Program-made: the position numbers and the translations under genes
Shown: positions 42,996 through 50,980 of the stretch, piece by piece
Position numbering within the stretch: the first letter of the stretch is position 1
Layout: every line of letters starts with the position of its first letter
NCBI GenBank assembly: GCA_052274345.1
Contig: DAVZGP010000002.1
Coordinates: forward strand, 84,690-148,689
Direction: 5' to 3'
From: Clostridium_AD sp937920395
GTDB taxonomy: Bacteria; Bacillota; Clostridia; Clostridiales; Clostridiaceae
Length of the DNA: 64,000 bases
Notes under the pieces: generated by a model
Seen by the model: only the letters and a program-made list of their open reading frames with translations
Databases searched by the model: none
What the model was told of the DNA's origin: nothing

Positions 42996-45104
42996 TTATG
43001 ATGAACTTGTTCCAAGCATAGAGCTAAGTGCACTTTGTTGTGAATTTAAAGCATTCATTGCCGTTTCTAAAGCAGTAAATTTAGCATAATACCTAGTTGA
43101 AGCAGCATCAAGTTGACTTTGAAATTTAGTAATATTTAAAGTCTGGTTATAAACTTGGTCAGGCAATGTGTTTTTACTGGCAGTCCCTGTAGTACTGTAA
43201 TCATATTGCTTATTTACAAAAATATTCATAGATCCACTTAGCGTATAAGTACCATCTTTACCTAATCCAGGCGACGCTACATAGTCCCTCAATATACTAT
43301 CCATTCTTGTAAATATACCATCTTCCTTATACTTTTCTGAGCCTGCATAAGCCTGGTTAGTAGTTAAAGTGCTACTTGAAGATCCAATGAACAATTTTTT
43401 AAAGTCATCCATGTTATTTTCAATAGCAGCCTTTAATTTTGCCTCATCCGAAATTACAAGCTTACCTCCATCTGTAGTGTCTGTTGAGGTTTGTATACCT
43501 ACAGCATCAGTACCATAAGCACCAAAGCTTAAAGCAACCTTTCCAGTACTGCTATCTGTACTATCATAACTACTATATACAGGTGAATAAAGTGTTCCTC
43601 GAAGTTGTGTAAGCAAACTACTTAAATAGTCATCTTTTTTAAGTATTCCCACTTTTGCTTTAGTTTCCCATGCCGTTATCTGAGTTTCACTCATACTTGT
43701 TTTTTGAGCATCAGTTAATGGAGAATAATTTTTATCTTTTGTTTCTGTTAATTTTGTATTAATTGTTGATATTATCGTATTATAATCTTCAATAAAACTT
43801 TTTATATTCTTAACAACTGTATCTGAATTTGATGTTACAGTTACATTTGAAGTATCAGTCCCTGTATTAACTCCTACCAGGTTATATGTAACACCATTTA
43901 CTGCGAATTTATTAGAACTTTGAGTAGTTGTTATGGCTGATTGACCTGGAGCAGTAATAGATACAACAGCATCTGTTCCTAATTTTGTTATTGTATTTGT
44001 TTTTGTTGTAACTTCATTTGGAGCTAATCCTGTAGTTTTTGAAGATGACACCGCTCCAGTTAAACCTAACTTTGTTAATATACTATCTGTTCCACTAGTT
44101 TCAACCTCTGCTATATTAAATCCAGACGCTGAGCCATAACTTTTTGATTGAAATGAAATTTTTCCAGTTGTATCATCTATGCTCATTGTAACTGCTCCAC
44201 CAGTTGCACTATTAACTTTGTCCATTAAATCTTTAACAGTAGATGTACTAGTTGAAGATATAGTTACCGGTTTAGCATTCGTAGCTGTATCATAGGATAG
44301 TGAGAAACTAGTATTCGTTGTAATTCCCAAATCTGATAATTTAGAAGTCGATGATATTCCACTATTAATATTTTTATCTACAATTACATCTGTAACTGAA
44401 CCAGCTTTTAAGTCTACTGTACCTGAAGATAGATTTGTAATCTTAATATATTCAATATTACCTTCTTTAACATAAGATGCAGTAATTTTACCATTTAAAC
44501 TTGATGCTGCAATATTGTTGTTTAACTCTGTTACTAACCCCTTTGTTGTACTCGCAGTTAGCTTTGGCAATGTAAGTCCTGCTGTTTTAACTCCAGCTAT
44601 AGTATTCCCAGATGCGTCAACACTGCTAGCTGTTGTTACATCAAATGTTAAAATATTACTAGTCCAGTTTGAAGCTGATGCAGCTATCATTGAATTATTA
44701 GAATTCCCTTCAACTTTAGCTTGTTCGGCCAGCTTACTTACATTCACCTTATATGTTCCAGCCTTTGCAGTTGCAGATGATGTTGCTGTAACTACAGAGG
44801 TTTCATCGCTTGCCGCTGTGTTAATATTCATAGAGCTTCCAGACAACATATATTTACTTGAAAGTGGATCAAAATAATCCTGCAATCCTTTTACACCTGA
44901 TATAATCCCTTTATATGCCTCCTGCTGCCACGCTAATGTTTGCTTTGCCTGGTTTGCCTTGTCTATTTTAAGTTGATAATTTGAAACCATAGACTTAACT
45001 ACTGCATCCGTATCAATACCAGATGCCATACCTGATATTCTTAATAAATTAGAACTTGAAGTGATACTTGTAGTTGAAGTCGTACTTGGATAAATACTTG
45101 TCAT
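42996..45104 (-). CDS. fliD: Flagellar filament cap protein FliD (HAP2)
   Basis: 702 aa, long for FliD. The N-terminus has LLRISGMASGIDTDAVVKSMVSNYQLKIDKANQAKQTLAWQQEAYKG, the FliD_N signature. The C-terminus has GIFTRMDSILRDYVASPG and ARYYAKFTALETAMNALNSQQSALSSML, the FliD_C coiled coil. The middle is Ser/Thr-rich and beta-like. It caps the growing filament and directs flagellin insertion. Confidence 0.95.
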   Translation of the reverse strand: MTSIYPSTTSTTSITSSSNLLRISGMASGIDTDAVVKSMVSNYQLKIDKANQAKQTLAWQQEAYKGIISGVKGLQDYFDPLSSKYMLSGSSMNINTAASDETSVVTATSSATAKAGTYKVNVSKLAEQAKVEGNSNNSMIAASASNWTSNILTFDVTTASSVDASGNTIAGVKTAGLTLPKLTASTTKGLVTELNNNIAASSLNGKITASYVKEGNIEYIKITNLSSGTVDLKAGSVTDVIVDKNINSGISSTSKLSDLGITTNTSFSLSYDTATNAKPVTISSTSTSTVKDLMDKVNSATGGAVTMSIDDTTGKISFQSKSYGSASGFNIAEVETSGTDSILTKLGLTGAVSSSKTTGLAPNEVTTKTNTITKLGTDAVVSITAPGQSAITTTQSSNKFAVNGVTYNLVGVNTGTDTSNVTVTSNSDTVVKNIKSFIEDYNTIISTINTKLTETKDKNYSPLTDAQKTSMSETQITAWETKAKVGILKKDDYLSSLLTQLRGTLYSPVYSSYDSTDSSTGKVALSFGAYGTDAVGIQTSTDTTDGGKLVISDEAKLKAAIENNMDDFKKLFIGSSSSTLTTNQAYAGSEKYKEDGIFTRMDSILRDYVASPGLGKDGTYTLSGSMNIFVNKQYDYSTTGTASKNTLPDQVYNQTLNITKFQSQLDAASTRYYAKFTALETAMNALNSQQSALSSMLGTSSS

Positions 45105-45122
45105 TTACAATCACCGCCTAAT

Positions 45123-45512
45123 TTATTTACCACCTTTAGATTTTTTATAAGCCTCGGTCCATGTATCCCTAACATCTTCAATTAATGGAATTATCTCATC
45201 CATTATTTTTTCACTTTTCTTAATATTAGCGTCTACAAGTCTTCTTGTTATAAATTCATAAACCTTCATTAAACTTTCTGCCCATTCTCCACCTTTTGCC
45301 ACATCCATGGTTGACATTAACTCATAAAATATATTTTGAGTTTTAACAATATTTTCATGAGCTTTATTAACATTCTTGTCAATTATGGCCTGTCTACCTA
45401 TTTTGGAGAATTTAGTAGCCCCCTCCACAAGCATTAAAAGTAATTGATCTTTTGATGCAAAATTCACACTATTGCTTTTATAAGTATTGAATGCATTTCC
45501 ATAAGCGTTCAT
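45123..45512 (-). CDS. fliS: Flagellin export chaperone FliS
   Basis: 129 aa. Helical bundle with the FliS pattern YKSNSVNFASKDQLLLMLVEGATKFSKIGRQAI and a C-terminal EEIIPLIEDVRDTWTEAYK-like helix. It binds the flagellin C-terminus before export. AAGGAG lies 7 nt upstream of the ATG at 45512; the ATG at 45518 is too close to it. Confidence 0.93.
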   Translation of the reverse strand: MNAYGNAFNTYKSNSVNFASKDQLLLMLVEGATKFSKIGRQAIIDKNVNKAHENIVKTQNIFYELMSTMDVAKGGEWAESLMKVYEFITRRLVDANIKKSEKIMDEIIPLIEDVRDTWTEAYKKSKGGK

Positions 45513-45530
45513 TGCCATACTCCTTCACCC

Positions 45531-45821
45531 CTACTTTTTAGTATCTATAAAATTTCCTAAGTTTCTTTGTTCATTTTCTAAAGTTTCTTTAAACCCATGT
45601 ACATCATATTGCACATCTTTAAATGCTCTTACAGTTATTTTGTGTTTCTTTTTATATTTTAATAACTTACCACTAAATTCTTCATAGGCCTTTGAATTGT
45701 CTTTATGCTCTCTGTCTTTATTTATTGCTATCTCACCTTTTCTATGAACTATACCAGATTTAGTTGTCTCTTTAACTCTTCGTCTTATTTCAACATCTAT
45801 TTTGTTTAATTTAAACTCCAT
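45531..45821 (-). CDS. Small basic flagellar-locus protein, function unknown
   Basis: 96 aa, not recognised. Very rich in Lys, Arg and Glu with no hydrophobic segment (starts MEFKLNKIDVEIRRRVKETT; ends NEQRNLGNFIDTKK). It lies between csrA-flaG and fliS with tight spacing, so it belongs to the late flagellar transcript. The N-terminal pattern resembles other short proteins found at the same place in clostridial clusters, from memory only. Confidence 0.7.
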   Translation of the reverse strand: MEFKLNKIDVEIRRRVKETTKSGIVHRKGEIAINKDREHKDNSKAYEEFSGKLLKYKKKHKITVRAFKDVQYDVHGFKETLENEQRNLGNFIDTKK

Positions 45822-45872
45822 AATATTCCTCCCAACTTTATTCGAGTGGGTAATGACTTTTCAAATTATAAA

Positions 45873-46448
45873 TTACGCTTTTTTATCCATTAAAATACCA
45901 GCCATTTCACACATTTTAGCTACCATATCGAGTATTTTTTTTGATGGAATTTCTTCAATTACTACATTAGTATTATTATCAACAACTTTTATAATCATTT
46001 GGTTAAGAATATCATGCTTTTCATATTGAAGATGGGTACCTTCACCCTCTAGAAATCTATTTATTTTATTAACTGCATTTTTAATTTCTTTTTCACTATT
46101 TTCTTTTTCAGTAATTAACTTATTGTTTTCAGAAGATTTTAAAGTCCTAGTATTCTGTTCCGTTTTATAAAATTTATCTAAATCAATGAAGTCATTCTTA
46201 ATGTTACCCCCAATATCCATATTCCCCCCCCATTTGGTATCTAATTTTTCTAAGGCCGATGTATTAAAAATTGTAGCTCTTTGATTTTCATCAATAACTT
46301 CTTTATAAAGTTCACTCCTTAAAATACCAATTTCTCTTGGAGCATTTATAGCAATTTTTACAGAAGCATTTTCAACCTTAATTATGGTTATTTCAATGTC
46401 ATCACCTATCAATAGGGATTCGCCTTTTTTTCTACCTATTACTAACAT
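45873..46448 (-). CDS. csrA-flaG: CsrA-FlaG fusion protein
   Basis: 191 aa, where CsrA alone is about 60-75 aa. Residues 1-70 are CsrA (MLVIGRKKGESLLIGDDIEI, NAPREIGILRSELYKEV). They keep Arg44, the RNA-contact residue, and Asn55, the position needed for FliW binding in Bacillus subtilis CsrA. Residues about 120-191 are FlaG: NKINRFLEGEGTHLQYEKHD ... IIKVVDNNTNVVIEEIPSKKILDMVAKM. The joint is a linker beginning with TKWGGNM, encoded over eight consecutive G (46231-46224). Met77 directly after this G run could itself start a separate 115-aa FlaG, the run acting as its ribosome binding site. It overlaps fliW by 7 nt. Confidence 0.85.
   Translation of the reverse strand: MLVIGRKKGESLLIGDDIEITIIKVENASVKIAINAPREIGILRSELYKEVIDENQRATIFNTSALEKLDTKWGGNMDIGGNIKNDFIDLDKFYKTEQNTRTLKSSENNKLITEKENSEKEIKNAVNKINRFLEGEGTHLQYEKHDILNQMIIKVVDNNTNVVIEEIPSKKILDMVAKMCEMAGILMDKKA
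46224..46231 (-). repeat. G8 homopolymer at the csrA/flaG joint
   Basis: Eight G on the coding strand, three nt before the in-frame ATG of codon 77. With one G fewer, the CsrA frame would stop at TAG after about 89 codons. With one more, it would stop at TAA after about 82 codons. Only eight (mod 3) joins the two coding regions. Confidence 0.9.
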
Positions 46449-46894
46449 TTTTTGTCCCCCCTACTACTTTTTATAGTAAATAGAGGTTCCTTTATTTTGT
46501 ACTTACCATTATCCAATATTAATTGCTCACCTAATTTTTCTTTTATATTAATAAGGATTGGAGCTTTCAAATTTGTAGTCATATTCTTAATATCAGAACT
46601 TAACGTGACTGTAGTTAATACTAAAACATCTTCCGGTTTAACTACTTCAAGTTCTTGTACATATATATCTGGTATTTTAAATTCATAATCTTGTATTACA
46701 GCATAGGGAGATACCATAACTAGACCAATTTCAATATCTTCAATTGAGTGTAATATGCTAAAAACTTCATTCTTTTCTAAGGGGAAAATTATAAATCTTT
46801 TTAACTCCTTAAATCCCGGTAATCCCTTTTTAAACACAATAACATCCTCATCACTATATTTGTGAACTCCATGGTACTTAGTTACTAACTCCAT
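46442..46894 (-). CDS. fliW: Flagellar assembly factor FliW
   Basis: 150 aa. Starts MELVTKYHGVHKYSDEDVIVFKKGLPGF, with LHSIEDIEIGLVMVSPY, and EDVLVLTTVTLSSDIKNMTTNLKAPILIN, all FliW signatures. It binds CsrA and, alternatively, flagellin: when flagellin is exported FliW frees up and traps CsrA. The ATG at 46894 is the family start. AAGGAG is about 12 nt upstream, and the longer frame to 46924 would put this site inside the gene. The stop overlaps the csrA start. Confidence 0.95.
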   Translation of the reverse strand: MELVTKYHGVHKYSDEDVIVFKKGLPGFKELKRFIIFPLEKNEVFSILHSIEDIEIGLVMVSPYAVIQDYEFKIPDIYVQELEVVKPEDVLVLTTVTLSSDIKNMTTNLKAPILINIKEKLGEQLILDNGKYKIKEPLFTIKSSRGDKKC

Positions 46895-46922
46895 AGTAGA
46901 AATCAACTCCTTTATATATATC

Positions 46923-46934
46923 ATGTATATACAT
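46923..46934. repeat. 12-bp palindrome upstream of fliW
   Basis: ATGTATATACAT is a perfect palindrome, followed by the hairpin at 46936-46960. It lies 28 nt before the fliW start and could be an operator or chance in AT-rich DNA. Confidence 0.35.
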
Positions 46935-46935
46935 T

Positions 46936-46960
46936 AAAAATCATTTTCTTTATGATTTTT
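46936..46960 (-). terminator. Hairpin between flgL and fliW
   Basis: AAAAATCAT / ATGATTTTT with a 7-nt loop and A/T tails. It may partly terminate the flgM-flgN-flgK-flgL transcript before fliW-csrA. Confidence 0.55.
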
Positions 46961-46975
46961 TTATACTTATTTCTA

Positions 46976-48280
46976 TTATAGATAATCGAGTAATGTAGGC
47001 TGAATTACCTTAGCACTTGTCTGAAGTGATGCAGTATATACATTTTGCATAGTAGCATATTCCATTGCTTTTTGCGTAATATCTATATTTTGTGTTGTAG
47101 ATAAAATTTCTGTCATACTATCATTTTGATCATCATTTCTTGTTGAGGCACTAGTCATACTATTTTGTTTAGCACCAACCTCAGAACGCAAACTAAGTAT
47201 ATTAGTCATAGCTGCTTGAATCCCTGTTAAATCTTCATTTGTAAGTTTACTCTTATCGGTAGCACTTGCAGAATCAAGGTGACTAGTAATATTGGATAGT
47301 AATTTCATAAGATTATTATCACCTGCTGCATAGTTAATTACTTGATTTGCTGTTACATTATAATCCATAGTTACACCCTGTGATATTTCTACTAATAACT
47401 TGTTTGGTCCTTGACTTAATCCTAAATCTTTAGTTATAGTATTATTACCAATATCCGAGAACGTCATTGTATCTGATGGAGTAATATCAAATCCCCCATC
47501 AGCATTTGCTGCAACTAAAACTGTACTTGGGTCAATATACCCAGTATCTCCCACTCCCTTTGCTCCATTTGCAGTTTTTATTGACGTTTGAATGCTCCCT
47601 TGAAGCGTAGCTGCTGCCTCTTTCATTGTTGTTGGTGTATTAACACTAGTAATAGCAGCAGATGTCGTTACTTGCATTGACACTCCATTTATGGTCATGT
47701 TAAATGAAGACCCTAAAGCTACTGGTTTACCAGCATAAGTAAGTGTAGTTGTAGGTGTAGTTGTAGTTCCTGAAGTTACAAGTTTGGTAATTGCCCTTGG
47801 CTTTATATTAGTAACTAATTCAGTATTCCCACCTACAACCTTTGTACCCACCGGTTTAGTTGTTGCATTTGTTCCACCAAATAGATATTTACCATCAAAA
47901 CTTCCATTAAGTGTTTGTGAAATTGACGCAACCTCTTGATTTATTACATCTTTAACAGCTGTTAACTCATCACTTGTGTAAGTCCCAGTGGATGATTGTA
48001 ATAATCCTTCAATTTTTCCAATAGAATCACTTATATTGCTTAACGCCGTATCTGTCAAATCAAGCCAATTACTTGTGTCCTTGATATTGGTGTTGTATTG
48101 CGTATTTGCTGCAATATCTGAATTTATTCTCATTATTTTTGAAGCTTTAGCTGGATCATCAGAAGCTTTGCTTATTTCCTTACCAGAACTCATTTGATTT
48201 TGAATATTACTTAAATTACTTAGATTTGTTCTCATGTCTCTTAAAAAATTATCTGAAAGCATCTTATTTGTTACTCTCAT
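46976..48280 (-). CDS. flgL: Hook-filament junction protein FlgL (HAP3)
   Basis: 434 aa. N-terminus MRVTNKMLSDNFLRDMRTNL with QMSSGKEISKASDDPAKASKIMRI, and a flagellin-like C-terminus TQNIDITQKAMEYATMQNVYTASLQTSAKVIQPTLLDYL. It forms the second junction ring between hook and filament, next to FlgK. The variable middle (about 140-310) is beta-rich. It follows flgK by 38 nt. Confidence 0.95.
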   Translation of the reverse strand: MRVTNKMLSDNFLRDMRTNLSNLSNIQNQMSSGKEISKASDDPAKASKIMRINSDIAANTQYNTNIKDTSNWLDLTDTALSNISDSIGKIEGLLQSSTGTYTSDELTAVKDVINQEVASISQTLNGSFDGKYLFGGTNATTKPVGTKVVGGNTELVTNIKPRAITKLVTSGTTTTPTTTLTYAGKPVALGSSFNMTINGVSMQVTTSAAITSVNTPTTMKEAAATLQGSIQTSIKTANGAKGVGDTGYIDPSTVLVAANADGGFDITPSDTMTFSDIGNNTITKDLGLSQGPNKLLVEISQGVTMDYNVTANQVINYAAGDNNLMKLLSNITSHLDSASATDKSKLTNEDLTGIQAAMTNILSLRSEVGAKQNSMTSASTRNDDQNDSMTEILSTTQNIDITQKAMEYATMQNVYTASLQTSAKVIQPTLLDYL

Positions 48281-48318
48281 ATTATCACTCCTAAATTCGA
48301 CTCTTTAGACTAAAAAAA

Positions 48319-50109
48319 TTATTTTTTTAATCCGTTAATAATTAAATCAAGCAATTCATCAACTGTTGATATAATTTTTGCATTAGCAGCGTAAGCATGT
48401 TGATATTGAATCATATTAGCCATTTCCTCATCTAATGATACTCCTGATACTGAGCTTCTTGACTCCTCAAGTGAGGAAAGTGATGCTTCATTATTTTTAA
48501 CATTTCGTATTTCTGCCTGAGTTTTTACTCCTAAATTATTAACTGTATTTGTAAAATAACCACTTGCCGTCATACCATTAGGAAGTGAACTAATTGTACT
48601 AATTCCAGTTGTAGCATCAACAGCAAAATTACCATTTAGAAATTGTGCTCTCGTTGTTGCTGTACCTATACCCTGAATATCTAGTTTTACATCTCTAAGA
48701 TCTGCAATAGCTAATGCTCTAGTCCCATCATTTGTTCCTGCAGTGTCACCTACTCCAGTTTTTATTAACGTAACATCACTAATAATTTTTGGATTAACTG
48801 TAATGTTGCCTGCCGTTATGCCTTCCTCAGTACCACCAGCAACTCCATTAACAAAAAATGGAGTTGTGTCCTTGCTTGCATCACTTTCTCCGCTTTCTAC
48901 TGCATTCACAGAAAATGCAATGCCCTTAGCTAAACTATTTAATTGATCAATATAACTATTTATATCAGTTTGAACTGTAGTGTATCCACTTAATTCTCCT
49001 GTTTTTGATTCAAAAAGTTTATATTCAGCTGTGGATGTAGCAGCAGCTACATTACCACCGTCAACTGCTGGTATTTCAGTTCCAACAGTTGAGTCACTCC
49101 CAATAAATTCTGTGCCTTTAAGTCTGCTTCCACTTTTATTTATAGCGTACCCTTCTTTATCTGCCCAAAGTACCCTTCCTTGATCTAAACTTGTATATTG
49201 ATCTTTACTTAACGCCATTGTCATTGTTACTTTATTTGCATCTGATGTTGTATCTCCACCTTTGTAATATGTAACATCATAACTTCCAGTAACGCCAGTC
49301 GTAGGTACAATACTACTTACATAAGAAAATCTATTTACTTCATCATTAGGATTTGACTTTACAAGGTATGCATTATCCATACCTCCAGAATCTGTAGGTT
49401 TAAGATCCTCTCCTGATAAAGTTTTTTTATCAATTGTTATGCCGAATTTCACGCTTAACTGATCTAATAATAGATCTCTCTTATCCATTAAATCATTTGG
49501 CTGAGCCCCGGATATTTTCACATTTATAACTTGTTGATTTAACTGATTTACTTGATCAAGCATGCTGTTAATATCTACTACATCCTGCTTTATTACATCC
49601 TGAGCATTTCCTTTGAGCTTTACTAATTGATTATAAGTACTATTTAGCTGATCCGTAAGTACTTTAGATTGTTGCGATACTACAGTTCTTGTACTTGCAA
49701 CTTCTGGACTTTTTGAAAGTGTTTGCCAAGCATTATAAACATTATCTAATGAACTTGATATTCCAGTATCACTAAGGCCATTAATAACGCCTTCAACTTC
49801 CGACAAAACCTCTTCACGCGCGTCCGCTGAACCTAACGCACCATTTTGTGCTCTTACACGGTAATCTAAATAATCATCTCTGATTCTTGTTATTGAAGAA
49901 ACTTGAACACCAGTACCTAATTGTCCTGGCCCTGCTGCATTGTTCATAGATGTAGCTCCAAATGGAGTTGTAGCTTCCAAATTAGCCCTTTGCCTTGAAT
50001 ACCCGACCGTATTAGCATTAGCTATGTTATGAGTTGTTACATCAAGTGCTGTCTGCTGGGCACTCATACCTCTTACTGCTATATTAAAAGTTGAAAACAT
50101 TCCTGACAT
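48319..50109 (-). CDS. flgK: Hook-associated protein FlgK (HAP1)
   Basis: 596 aa. MSGMFSTFNIAVRGMSAQQTALDVTTHNIANANTVGYSRQRA at the N-terminus and a C-terminus SVSGVSLDEEMANMIQYQHAYAANAKIISTVDELLDLIING are diagnostic for FlgK. It makes the first junction ring. GAGGTG ribosome binding site 7 nt before the ATG. The gene follows its chaperone flgN by 4 nt. Confidence 0.97.
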   Translation of the reverse strand: MSGMFSTFNIAVRGMSAQQTALDVTTHNIANANTVGYSRQRANLEATTPFGATSMNNAAGPGQLGTGVQVSSITRIRDDYLDYRVRAQNGALGSADAREEVLSEVEGVINGLSDTGISSSLDNVYNAWQTLSKSPEVASTRTVVSQQSKVLTDQLNSTYNQLVKLKGNAQDVIKQDVVDINSMLDQVNQLNQQVINVKISGAQPNDLMDKRDLLLDQLSVKFGITIDKKTLSGEDLKPTDSGGMDNAYLVKSNPNDEVNRFSYVSSIVPTTGVTGSYDVTYYKGGDTTSDANKVTMTMALSKDQYTSLDQGRVLWADKEGYAINKSGSRLKGTEFIGSDSTVGTEIPAVDGGNVAAATSTAEYKLFESKTGELSGYTTVQTDINSYIDQLNSLAKGIAFSVNAVESGESDASKDTTPFFVNGVAGGTEEGITAGNITVNPKIISDVTLIKTGVGDTAGTNDGTRALAIADLRDVKLDIQGIGTATTRAQFLNGNFAVDATTGISTISSLPNGMTASGYFTNTVNNLGVKTQAEIRNVKNNEASLSSLEESRSSVSGVSLDEEMANMIQYQHAYAANAKIISTVDELLDLIINGLKK

Positions 50110-50113
50110 CCAA

Positions 50114-50533
50114 TCACCTCATACTATTTTTTACTTTACCATACGAATTATAAGTTGCTGTCTCTCTTGCTGGATTTAACACATTTAGTATCCTATTTGT
50201 AAAACTAAGTCCTTGTCTTAAAAGTAACTCATTTGTATTTTTTTGAAGTACTAACTCTTGTAATAACTGTTGTATTTTATAAAAATTTTTTAAAAGTTCT
50301 GAATCATGTGATTCATCGATTATATCCATCATTACTCTACCTTCAGTAATTTTTCGCCTTTCCACTTCCATATATGCTATATTTTTATTTGCTTCTTTAA
50401 TTTTTCTAACGCAAGATTCTAATCCAAAAATATCATTGACAATAATGCATCTGTGTTGCTCATCAAGTTCGATTAAAAGATTTTTTATAGCATTGGTTTC
50501 CTGTACAATAACCTTATTTAGCTCTTCAATCAT
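50114..50533 (-). CDS. flgN: FlgN-family export chaperone
   Basis: 139 aa, helical (LNKVIVQETNAIKNLLIELDEQHRCIIVNDIFGLESCVRKIKEANKNIAYME), matching FlgN. It escorts FlgK and FlgL to the export gate. Between flgM and flgK as in Bacillus. Confidence 0.9.
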   Translation of the reverse strand: MIEELNKVIVQETNAIKNLLIELDEQHRCIIVNDIFGLESCVRKIKEANKNIAYMEVERRKITEGRVMMDIIDESHDSELLKNFYKIQQLLQELVLQKNTNELLLRQGLSFTNRILNVLNPARETATYNSYGKVKNSMR

Positions 50534-50535
50534 AA

Positions 50536-50808
50536 CTAAATATCTCTCCCTTTCATAACATCAATAATTCTTTTAGCTGTTAATTTAGGATCCACATTAT
50601 AAGTACCCTGATTCACCTTATTTCTAATAGCTTCTATCTTCTCTTTTGAATTAACTGATTTATCATTCAATGCTAAATCACTCAAGTTTTTTCCTTCTGA
50701 TGATATCTCAATTGTATCTTTTTTAATTACATTAACCTTTGGTTCTGTTTTAGGTGTGTTCTTTTTATACATACTAATCACATTAGGTTTTACTGCATCT
50801 ATTTTCAT
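50536..50808 (-). CDS. flgM: Anti-sigma-28 factor FlgM
   Basis: 90 aa. The N-terminal half is probably unstructured (MKIDAVKPNVISMYKKN). The conserved C-terminal part has EKIEAIRNKVNQGTYNVDPKLTAKRIIDVM, the FlgM signature that wraps FliA. It is exported after hook completion, freeing FliA. Its own gene has a FliA-type promoter (50866), so the loop is self-limiting. Confidence 0.95.
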   Translation of the reverse strand: MKIDAVKPNVISMYKKNTPKTEPKVNVIKKDTIEISSEGKNLSDLALNDKSVNSKEKIEAIRNKVNQGTYNVDPKLTAKRIIDVMKGRDI

Positions 50809-50865
50809 TCTTAACCACTCCTAGCTTTTTTATATTTAAGCCTAGCTTTAATTCATCTATTACTA

Positions 50866-50892
50866 TTATCGTATATAATCTTTTAAAGTTTA
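50866..50892 (-). promoter_or_regulatory. FliA (sigma-28) promoter for flgM-flgN-flgK-flgL
   Basis: TAAA (50892-50889), 15 nt, then TACGATAA (50873-50866), matching GCCGATAA at six of eight positions. It lies about 58 nt before the flgM start, between the flgM gene and the fliY-side terminator. Confidence 0.78.
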
Positions 50893-50922
50893 TAGCTAGT
50901 TTTAATAATTTATATGCCAAAC

Positions 50923-50955
50923 AAAAAAAGGGCAAATTCTATCCCCACCCTTTTT
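50923..50955 (-). terminator. Terminator of the chemotaxis/switch operon
   Basis: Minus strand AAAAAGGG pairs with CCCTTTTT across a 15-nt loop, continuing into a T run. It comes 26 nt after the fliY stop and separates the che operon from the flgM operon. Confidence 0.75.
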
Positions 50956-50980
50956 ACATTACATTATATTTAAATTTATT

